DNA of 64,000 bases from Novosphingobium sp. RL4 (GTDB lineage: Bacteria > Pseudomonadota > Alphaproteobacteria > Sphingomonadales > Sphingomonadaceae), in contig NZ_CP141944.1 in assembly GCF_035658495.1 (NCBI RefSeq), positions 3,394,501 to 3,458,500 on the forward strand, written 5' to 3'. The notes under the pieces were generated by a model. That model saw nothing but the letters and a program-made list of their open reading frames with translations, was not told the DNA's origin and ran no database searches. Of this stretch, positions 7,601 to 14,262 are shown in pieces. Numbering within the stretch: position 1 is the first letter of the stretch; each line of letters starts with the position of its first letter. A program made the position numbers and the translations under genes.

Positions 7601-9700
7601 TCAGCCGATCGTGCCGAGGCTGCGCAGGCGCGCGCGCGGATGGATTTCGTTCTGCGAGAGCACTACCGTTGCAGGGCGGACGCGCTCGATGATCGAACGC
7701 ACGAACGGCCGCAGCGGCGGGCTGGTGAGCAGGCAGGGAATTTCGCCCTGCGCGGCGAGGCGGTCGTAACCCTCGCGGACGGCGGTGATGAAGGCCTGGA
7801 GATGCGAGGGCGCCATGGCGAGGTGGCGGTCGTCGCCCAGGCCGACGATGGCCTCCCCGAAAACCTCGTCCCATTGCCCGCTGAGCGTGACGATGGGGAT
7901 CGTCCCGTCGAACGTCTGCTGGGCGGAGATCTGGCGCGAAAGGCGGGCACGGACGTGCTCGGTCACTTGCGTGAGGTTGCCCGACATCGCGGTTGCCTCG
8001 GCAATGCCTTCGAGGATCGTCGGCACGTCGCGGATCGACACGCCCTCGGACAGCAGGTTCTGGAGAACGCGCTGCACGCCCGAGATCGAGATCTTGCCGG
8101 GAATGATATCGGAGATGAGCTTCTCCGATTCCTTGTGGACCTCGTTCAGCAGCTTCTGCGTCTCGGTATAGGAGAGCAGGTCGGCGATGTTGTCCTTGAC
8201 GATCTCGGTCAGGTGCGTCGTCACCACGGTGCCGCAATCGACCACGGTAAGGCCGCGGAATCCGGCTTCCTCGCGCATGTCCCGGTCGATCCAGAGCGCC
8301 GGAAGCTGGAACACCGGCTCCTTGGTGGCCTCGCCCCGGATGCCCATGTCCTGGCCGGAAGCGTTGATCACCAGCAGCTTGCCGATGCGCAGTTCGCCGC
8401 GCGCGATCTCGGTCTCCTTGACGAAGACGATATATTCGTTCGGCTTGAGCGCCATGTTGTCGAGAATGCGGACCGAGGGCAGCACGAAGCCGTAGTCGAT
8501 CGCCATCTGCCGGCGCAGCGCGCGCACCTGGTCGTCCAGGCGCGGCTCGGCCTGCGAATCGTTGATGAGCGGCAGCAGGCCGTAGCCCAGCTCGATGCGC
8601 AGCGAATCGATGGCAAGCGTGCGCGAGATCGGCTCCTCGGCCTGCGCCTCCATCTGCTGCTGGTGCGTGAGCGCTTCCTGCATCCGCTCCTGCGCGGCCT
8701 TTGCCTCGGCCTTGCGCGACATCGACCAGGCCAGCCAGCCACAGGCCGCGCCAAGCGATGCGAACGGGAAGAACGGCAGGCCGGGCATGAGCGCCAGCAC
8801 GCCCATCAGCACGCCGACGATGCCGAATGCCTTGGGATAGCGGCCGAGCTGCTCGCCGAGCGCGGCGCCGGTCTTGCCGACCACGCCGCCCTTCGAGACC
8901 AGCAGGCCCGCCGCCGTCGAGACGATCAGCGCCGGAATCTGGCTGACCAGACCGTCGCCGACGGTCAGGATCGTGTAAGTGGTGAAGGCCTCGCCGAAGG
9001 GCACGCCGTGAATGGCCACGCCGATGATGAGGCCGACGACGATGTTGATCGCGGTGATGAGCAGGCCGGCAACGGCATCGCCCTTAACGAACTTCGAGGC
9101 ACCGTCCATCGCGCCGTAGAAGCCGCTTTCCGCCTCGATCTCGGCGCGGCGTTCGCGGGCCTGCGCCTCGGTGATGGTGCCCGCATTGAGATCGGCGTCG
9201 ATCGCCATCTGCTTGCCGGGCATGGCATCGAGGCTGAAGCGCGCCGCCACTTCGGCGATGCGCCCCGCGCCCTTGGTGATGACCACGAAGTTGATGACGA
9301 TCAGGATCGCGAAGATGGTGAGGCCGATGACGGTCTCGCCGCCCATCAGGAACTCGCCGAAGGCCGCGATAACGCCGCCCGCCGCGTGATGGCCTTCGTG
9401 CCCGTGCCCCAAGATCAGGCGCGTCGAGGCAAGGTTCAGGCCCAGCCGCAGCATCGTCACGATCAGCAGGATCGTCGGGAAGCTGGAAAGCTGGAGCGGC
9501 TTTTCGATGAACAGCGCCGTCATCAGGATCAGGACCGAGGCCGTGATCGAAAGCGCCAGACCCATGTCGAGCATCCAGCCCGGCATCGGCAGGATCAGCA
9601 TGGCGATAATCGCGCTGACGCCCAGCGCCAGCGCCAGGTCGCGGCTGGGGCCGAGGCGCGTCAGGAACTGGTCGAGCCTTGCAGAGACGAGTGCGTTCAT
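7601..9700 (-). CDS. flhA: FlhA, flagellar type III export gate
   Basis: Large inner-membrane component of the flagellar export gate that couples proton flow and substrate docking. 699 aa, normal length. About eight membrane helices occupy residues 20-320. The FHIPEP cytoplasmic loop is recognisable by EVAARFSLDAMPGKQMAIDADLN written here in parts: RFSLDAMPGKQ and ADLNAGTITEAQARERR. A soluble docking domain follows from about 340. It begins 23 bp after the flbD-like gene and precedes fliK with a 100-bp gap. Confidence 0.97.
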   Translation of the reverse strand: MNALVSARLDQFLTRLGPSRDLALALGVSAIIAMLILPMPGWMLDMGLALSITASVLILMTALFIEKPLQLSSFPTILLIVTMLRLGLNLASTRLILGHGHEGHHAAGGVIAAFGEFLMGGETVIGLTIFAILIVINFVVITKGAGRIAEVAARFSLDAMPGKQMAIDADLNAGTITEAQARERRAEIEAESGFYGAMDGASKFVKGDAVAGLLITAINIVVGLIIGVAIHGVPFGEAFTTYTILTVGDGLVSQIPALIVSTAAGLLVSKGGVVGKTGAALGEQLGRYPKAFGIVGVLMGVLALMPGLPFFPFASLGAACGWLAWSMSRKAEAKAAQERMQEALTHQQQMEAQAEEPISRTLAIDSLRIELGYGLLPLINDSQAEPRLDDQVRALRRQMAIDYGFVLPSVRILDNMALKPNEYIVFVKETEIARGELRIGKLLVINASGQDMGIRGEATKEPVFQLPALWIDRDMREEAGFRGLTVVDCGTVVTTHLTEIVKDNIADLLSYTETQKLLNEVHKESEKLISDIIPGKISISGVQRVLQNLLSEGVSIRDVPTILEGIAEATAMSGNLTQVTEHVRARLSRQISAQQTFDGTIPIVTLSGQWDEVFGEAIVGLGDDRHLAMAPSHLQAFITAVREGYDRLAAQGEIPCLLTSPPLRPFVRSIIERVRPATVVLSQNEIHPRARLRSLGTIG

Positions 9701-9723
9701 CGCTTCACCGGGTTCCGAAAGCT

Positions 9724-10167
9724 TCAGTGGCGGATCAGGCCCGGCGGCACCACGAGGCCGTCGGACAGGAAGGTTCGCAGCTTGTTGCGCATGGTCCGCA
9801 CCGAGATGCCGAGCATCGACGCTGCGGTCGTGCGGTTGCCGCGGCAGCGTTCGAGCGTCTGCAGGATCAGCTCGCGCTCCACTTCGGCGATGTTCTGGCC
9901 CACCAGTTCCGACACCGCCATGGTGACGGACTGATTACCGGCCCGTTCACCACGCAGGCGCGCCATGACATCCTGAAGGTTCACCGCGATATCCACCACG
10001 ACGATATCGCCGTTGGCACGGTGCCACGCTTCGAGCACGGCCGGGTTCGCGGTTCCCACCGCGATGCTCGCGGCCGACCCGCGCACCATCTCGACCGCGA
10101 GGCCCATGGCGTTGCCAAGGTCGCCGACCAGCATCAGACGGGTCGGATCGTGATCGGACACGGGCAT
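9724..10167 (-). CDS. FlbD-like regulator lacking the AAA+ domain
   Basis: Short DNA-binding protein, 147 aa, related to Caulobacter FlbD, the sigma-54 activator of late flagellar genes. The N-terminal ~80 residues look like a degenerate receiver (RLMLVGDLGNAMGLAVEMV, then GDIVVVDIAV). The C-terminal ~45 residues are a clear Fis-type helix-turn-helix (GNRTTAASMLGISVRTMRNK) preceded by LVGQNIAEVERELILQTLER, as in FlbD. The central ~230-residue AAA+ ATPase (GAFTGA loop, Walker A) is completely absent, and the frame is continuous, so this is not a frameshift. The start at 10167 is 4-5 nt behind AGGAGG. It overlaps the fliN stop codon. Without AAA+ it cannot activate sigma-54; it may act as a simple DNA binder. 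Confidence 0.85.
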   Translation of the reverse strand: MPVSDHDPTRLMLVGDLGNAMGLAVEMVRGSAASIAVGTANPAVLEAWHRANGDIVVVDIAVNLQDVMARLRGERAGNQSVTMAVSELVGQNIAEVERELILQTLERCRGNRTTAASMLGISVRTMRNKLRTFLSDGLVVPPGLIRH

Positions 10168-10529
10168 CATGCCTCCTGCCGCACGATTTCGGTCAGCGTG
10201 ATGCCCAGCGTGCTGTCGATCAGGACAACTTCGCCGCGAGCGATCAGGCGATTGTTGACGAAGATGTCCACCGGCTCACCCACCCGGCGGTCGAGTTCGA
10301 CGACCATGCCGGGCTTGAGGCGCAACAGTTCGCCGATGTCCATGCGCGAACGGCCAAGCACGGCCTGGACCTTCACCGGCACGTCGAACACGGCGTGCAG
10401 GTCGTCGGGCGTGGGCGGCGTGGTCGGGCGCGGGGACCGTTCGGTCGTTCCTTCGCCGCCCATGTCAGCGGGGTTCTCTTCGGTCAGGTGAGCAGGCGCC
10501 AGCTGGCGCGGCTCGAGCTCGTCGCTCAT
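10167..10529 (-). CDS. fliN: FliN, C-ring switch protein
   Basis: Forms the lower part of the C ring with FliM and binds FliH/CheY-P. About 120 aa. A disordered acidic/Pro-rich N-terminus of about 45 residues is followed by a complete SpoA domain (FDVPVKVQAVLGRSRMDIGE, LDRRVGEPVDIFVNN, IARGEVV). I choose ATG 10529 because GAAAGG lies 7 nt upstream; a start at 10556 would overlap fliF. The order fliF-fliN-flbD agrees with the Caulobacter fliF operon. A second, shorter SpoA protein is encoded at 25665. Confidence 0.93.
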   Translation of the reverse strand: MSDELEPRQLAPAHLTEENPADMGGEGTTERSPRPTTPPTPDDLHAVFDVPVKVQAVLGRSRMDIGELLRLKPGMVVELDRRVGEPVDIFVNNRLIARGEVVLIDSTLGITLTEIVRQEA

Positions 10530-10540
10530 GGTCATACCTT

Positions 10541-12154
10541 TCAACTGTTCATCCACTGACGGATTACGGATGCGGATTCTGCGGGACTGGCCGAGATGGC
10601 GTCACCGATGCGGCGCAGGGCGGAAAGCTTGATGCGGCCATCGACCTGAGCAAGCGCGATCTCCTGGTCGAGCAGGGGTTCGCCCTCTCCAGCCCGCATT
10701 TCCTCGAGCTGCCGCATGGCGTCCTCGTCGCCGTCGGCCGCCCGTTCGCTCAGCGAGATCATCTCGGCATCCGGAGCGGGCAGGCGCTGTTCCACCACGC
10801 CTTCCACCAGCGGCGGTTCGCCGAGCTTGGGCTTCAGCATGCGGATGGCGAAGAGGATAATGCCGCCCACCAGCAGGATCTTCAGGACGTCGAAGATGCG
10901 GTCGGTGGTGATGCCGAAGGGCAGGCCGGAATCGGCGCCATCGAGATCGGTCGGCGCGTTGAACGCCATGTTCTCGACCACCACGCTGTCGCCGCGATCG
11001 GCATCGAAGCCCACGGCGTTCTCGACCAGCCGCTGCAGGCGCTGGACCTGCGCGGCAGGAAGGCCCTGCGGACCGCCGTCGACCATGACCGCAACGGTCA
11101 GGCGCTTGACCTGCCCGGGCGTGCGGACCGCGACCTTCTGGGTCCGGCTGTTCTGGTAGGTCGTGTCTTCAGACGTCTCGTTCTGCGCCGAACGGCGGTT
11201 TTCGCCGCCGTTGCCGGCCACGTTGCCCTGGTTGTCCGGCAACTGCGCGCCCACGGTCACGCCTTGCGCGCCGGCGGAGTTCTCGTCGTTCTGGTTGTTG
11301 GATTCCACCGTCACCTGATGGGCGACGACCTGGGTATCGGGATCGAAGACTTCCGATTCCTCGCGTACCTGATCGCGTTCGAGCACGGCGGCCACTTCGG
11401 CGCGCACCTTGCCCTGGCCCACGATCGGCTCGATCATCGATTCGATCTCGTTGCGCAGGCGCGCCTCGACGGCGTTCTGGCGATCCTCGAGATTGCCCGC
11501 GCCCGCATCGCCGCCCTCACCCGCACGCGCCAGAAGCGCGCCGGTCTGGTCGACGATCGACACAGCCTCGGGATTGAGATCGGGCACGGCGGAAGACACG
11601 AGATAGCGGATCGCCTGGACCTGCTCGCCGGAAAGACGGCCATTGGTCTTTACCGTGACGGAAGCGCTGGCCTTGCGCGGTTCGGTCTCGAACATCGCGC
11701 GGTCGGGCATTACGACATGGACGCGTGCCTTGGCCACTTTCTCAAGGCTCTCGATCGAACGGACCAGTTCGCCTTCGATGGCGCGGGTCTCGTTGAGCTT
11801 GGCGCGCGAGGACGAGATGCCGAAAGGCTCCTCGGCATCGAGCACCTCATAGCCGATCTTGCCGCCGAGCTGCTCGGACGCCATCGACATGCGCAGTTCG
11901 GCCAGCTTGTCGACCGGCGCCATGACCGACGTGCCGTCCGCCGAAAGCTGGAAGGGCACGTTCTGCCCCTTCAGCTTCTCGGTGATCGACTGCGCGGCCG
12001 AAGGATCGAGATCGGTATAGAGGTAGCCCATCTCGGTCGTGGGGCTGCGAAAGGCCATCCACCCGAGACCCGCCAGCATGGCAAGGGCCACGCCCCCCAT
12101 CAGCAGGGCCCGGCGCGGACCGATCTGCTCGATAAAGTTCCGCAACGCGTTCAA
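10541..12154 (-). CDS. fliF: FliF, MS-ring protein
   Basis: Builds the MS ring of the basal body in the inner membrane. 537 aa, normal length. First helix at about 15-35, YscJ/FliF domains at about 40-300 (LYTDLDPSAAQSITEKLKGQ, RVHVVMPDRAMF), second helix near 435-455, and the conserved FliG-binding C-terminus (LRRIGDAISASPAESASVIR, then QWMN). The start appears to be TTG at 12154: there is an in-frame stop at 12172-12170 and no ATG before residue 19, and AGAGG lies 5 nt upstream. A TCCTATAAT promoter box lies 50 nt upstream. Confidence 0.95.
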   Translation of the reverse strand: MNALRNFIEQIGPRRALLMGGVALAMLAGLGWMAFRSPTTEMGYLYTDLDPSAAQSITEKLKGQNVPFQLSADGTSVMAPVDKLAELRMSMASEQLGGKIGYEVLDAEEPFGISSSRAKLNETRAIEGELVRSIESLEKVAKARVHVVMPDRAMFETEPRKASASVTVKTNGRLSGEQVQAIRYLVSSAVPDLNPEAVSIVDQTGALLARAGEGGDAGAGNLEDRQNAVEARLRNEIESMIEPIVGQGKVRAEVAAVLERDQVREESEVFDPDTQVVAHQVTVESNNQNDENSAGAQGVTVGAQLPDNQGNVAGNGGENRRSAQNETSEDTTYQNSRTQKVAVRTPGQVKRLTVAVMVDGGPQGLPAAQVQRLQRLVENAVGFDADRGDSVVVENMAFNAPTDLDGADSGLPFGITTDRIFDVLKILLVGGIILFAIRMLKPKLGEPPLVEGVVEQRLPAPDAEMISLSERAADGDEDAMRQLEEMRAGEGEPLLDQEIALAQVDGRIKLSALRRIGDAISASPAESASVIRQWMNS

Positions 12155-12203
12155 AAGTCGCCTCTTACATCAGCAGCGGCACCCCCCTGGCGTCGCTGCT
12201 GAC

Positions 12204-12235
12204 ATTATAGGATAATCGGCTAGGCAACTCTTGCC
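12204..12235 (-). promoter_or_regulatory. Candidate fliF promoter with inverted repeat
   Basis: Minus strand: GTTGCC (12228-12223), 10 nt, then TCCTATAAT (12212-12204). The upstream element is half of a perfect inverted repeat GGCAA-CTC-TTGCC at 12223-12235. Distance to the fliF start is about 50 nt. Confidence 0.6.
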
Positions 12236-12250
12236 GGTAACAGGAAAAGT

Positions 12251-12910
12251 TTACGCAGCGCCTTCCGGCGCGAGGACGCCCGCGAGTTCGCCCATGACGG
12301 CGGCGCGGCGGGAAGCGGAATCGACGTTGAGGCCGCCCTCGGCCCAGCCGATATGGGCATCGTTCATCGGCAGCGTCTCGTCGTCGATCACGACGATCGC
12401 AAGCGCGCGGCGTTCACGGCTGCGGCGCTCCTCCACCAGGCGCTCGATATCCTCGCGCATGGCGGGATTGGCCCGGATCGAAAGCGCGGTATCGCGGGAA
12501 ACCTGATCGAGGGCGCGGGTCAGCGCTTCATCGATGGCGCGCGCGGGCTCGGCGGCGATGGCATGACCGGCGAGCAGTTCGGCGGCCTGGAGCGCAATCG
12601 CCCCGGCCTCGGAAATGACCTGGTCCATCACGGCATCGAAGCGTCGTTCCACTTCGTCCACCGAAGCGTGAAGCGCGTCGGTCGCCGCCAGCATCGCCTC
12701 CGCACGCTCGCCCCGCGCCTGCTCCAGCCCGGCGTCGAAGCCGTCGGACCTGGCCCTTGCGAGTTCGGCGACATGGTCCTCGTGAAGACGTTCGATGCGC
12801 GCCTGAAGCTCCGCGACATGCTCGCGCAGTTCCTCGTGCCGCCGTTCGTCCACGGGCTCATTGGTCGGGAATCGAAACACCCTGTCGAAACCGAATGGCT
12901 GAATGGTCAT
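12251..12910 (-). CDS. fliH: FliH, regulator of the export ATPase
   Basis: Stator-like partner of the FliI ATPase, linking it to FliN. 219 aa from the ATG at 12910. This start is preferred because GGAGG lies 5 nt upstream; further in-frame ATGs at 12958 and 12925 are less well placed. The N-terminal half is a charged coiled coil (about residues 20-85, REHVAELQARIERLHEDHVA). The C-terminal half resembles the FliH/V-ATPase E-subunit type domain (IEGLVEERR-like segment DIERLVEERRSRERRALAIV). Known as flbE in Caulobacter, where it also sits in the fliF operon. Confidence 0.85.
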   Translation of the reverse strand: MTIQPFGFDRVFRFPTNEPVDERRHEELREHVAELQARIERLHEDHVAELARARSDGFDAGLEQARGERAEAMLAATDALHASVDEVERRFDAVMDQVISEAGAIALQAAELLAGHAIAAEPARAIDEALTRALDQVSRDTALSIRANPAMREDIERLVEERRSRERRALAIVVIDDETLPMNDAHIGWAEGGLNVDSASRRAAVMGELAGVLAPEGAA

Positions 12911-13140
12911 GGGATCCTCCATCATCGCCGCACCCTCGGAATCTCTATACGTCTTCATCAGGTCGTAAACTCATTAATGACGCCAGCGAGGCTTGCGCTG
13001 ATCCGTTCTGCCCCAAACCTCGACGGCCTCTTGGCGAGTTTACGACATCGCCCGGACTTCCCCGCGGCGGAACAGGCAAGCACCTGTTTCCGCGAAGAAC
13101 TCTTCAGGAATATGACGCGCGTACAAAATCGGACATTTCA
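12911..13140. other. Structured 230-bp spacer between fliG and fliH
   Basis: No gene seen. A perfect 11-bp inverted repeat GTCGTAAACTC (12962-12972) / GAGTTTACGAC (13036-13046) encloses a further nested CGAGG/CCTCG pair and a partial CGCC..GGCG pair, so the mRNA could fold into one long branched hairpin. This is unusually long for a spacer within a flagellar operon and may be a processing or attenuation site. Confidence 0.5.
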
Positions 13141-14175
13141 TCAATAGATCATCGCATCGTCGCTCTTGGGATCGACCAGCATGATTTCGCCGCGATCGCC
13201 GAGCGACTTGGCAAGGCGGACCAGCGCGGTCTGTGCCTCCTCGCATTCGCGTGCGCGCACGGGGCCCATCGCCGACATGTCGTCGCGCATCAGCTTGGCG
13301 GCGCGTTCGGTCATGCCGTTGAAGAAGATCTTCTTCATCTCGTCCGGCGCGCCCTTCAGCGCCAGCGCCAGCTCGCGCTTGTTGCAATTGCGCACGATCG
13401 TCTGGATCGCACCCGGCAGCAGATTCGCCAGATCCTCGAAAGTGAACATCAGCGCGCGAATGCGCTCGGCCGATTCGGGGGCCTTCTCGTCCAGCGCGCC
13501 GAGCATCGCTTCCTCGGTGGAGCGGTCGAGCGCGTTGAACATTTCGGCCATGGTCTCGTGCGGATCGCGGCGCTGCGCGCGTGAGAGGTTGGTCATGAAC
13601 TCGCTCTTCAGAGTCTGTTCGACCTGGACGATCACGTCCTTCTGCACCGTATCCATGCGCAGCATGCGCATGACGACATCGGTGGCGAATTCGCGCGGCA
13701 GCTCGGACAGGACGCGCGCGGCGTGATCCGGCCGCAGCTTGTGGAGGATAACCGCCACCGTCTGCGGATATTCGTTCTTGAGATACCCCGCGAGCACCGC
13801 CTCGCTGACGTTGGACAGCTTGTCCCACATCGTGCGGCCGGAAGGACCACGGATGTCCTCCATGATTTCCTTGACCCGGTCCGCCGAAAGGATGCCTTCG
13901 AGCAGCCTTTCGGTGGTCTCGTAGGAACCGTGAAGCGTCGCCATGCTCGAGACTTCGCCCGAGAACTGGACGAGCAGATGCTCGACGACGACCGACGGCA
14001 CCCGGCCGAGCTGGGCGATCGTGGAGGACAGCTCCTTGATCTCCTCGGTGGTGAGCTGCTCCCAGATCGGACCGCCATGATCGCGGCCGAGCGCGAGCAT
14101 CAGCGCGGCAGCGCGCTGCATGCCCGAATACTTCTTGAGCTCCGGCGGCTCACCCACCGCGGCCATCATCGTCAC
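13141..14175 (-). CDS. fliG: FliG, motor switch protein
   Basis: C-ring protein that meets the MotA stator and sets rotation direction. 344 aa, normal length. N-terminal FliF-binding domain (SGMQRAAALMLALGRDHGG), middle domain with the EHPQ-like ENEYPQ segment (LKNEYPQTVAVILHKL), and the C-terminal torque helix with alternating charges (NKRELALALKGAPDEMKKIF). The first codon is GTG at 14175, 8 nt behind GGGG; ATGs at 14169 and 14166 are alternatives. It is the first gene of the minus-strand series and has its own TCCTATAA box 55 nt upstream. Confidence 0.96.
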   Translation of the reverse strand: MTMMAAVGEPPELKKYSGMQRAAALMLALGRDHGGPIWEQLTTEEIKELSSTIAQLGRVPSVVVEHLLVQFSGEVSSMATLHGSYETTERLLEGILSADRVKEIMEDIRGPSGRTMWDKLSNVSEAVLAGYLKNEYPQTVAVILHKLRPDHAARVLSELPREFATDVVMRMLRMDTVQKDVIVQVEQTLKSEFMTNLSRAQRRDPHETMAEMFNALDRSTEEAMLGALDEKAPESAERIRALMFTFEDLANLLPGAIQTIVRNCNKRELALALKGAPDEMKKIFFNGMTERAAKLMRDDMSAMGPVRARECEEAQTALVRLAKSLGDRGEIMLVDPKSDDAMIY

Positions 14176-14230
14176 TTCGATACCCCCGAAAAATTGCTCG
14201 GTCCCGTACGGTCAGGGCCTCGTTCCTTCT

Positions 14231-14256
14231 ATTTATAGGAGCAAGGTCAGCGCAAC
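14231..14256 (-). promoter_or_regulatory. Candidate fliG promoter
   Basis: Minus strand: GTTGCG (14256-14251), exactly 10 nt, then TCCTATAAAT (14240-14231). The core CTATTTATAG is almost palindromic and could also serve the divergent gene at 14263. Confidence 0.55.
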
Positions 14257-14262
14257 CGCCCG

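Noticed and set aside
7025..9934. A 969-codon open frame on the plus strand
   Set aside because: It is the antisense shadow of fliK/flhA/flbD, rich in Arg/His as expected for the opposite frame in GC-rich DNA.
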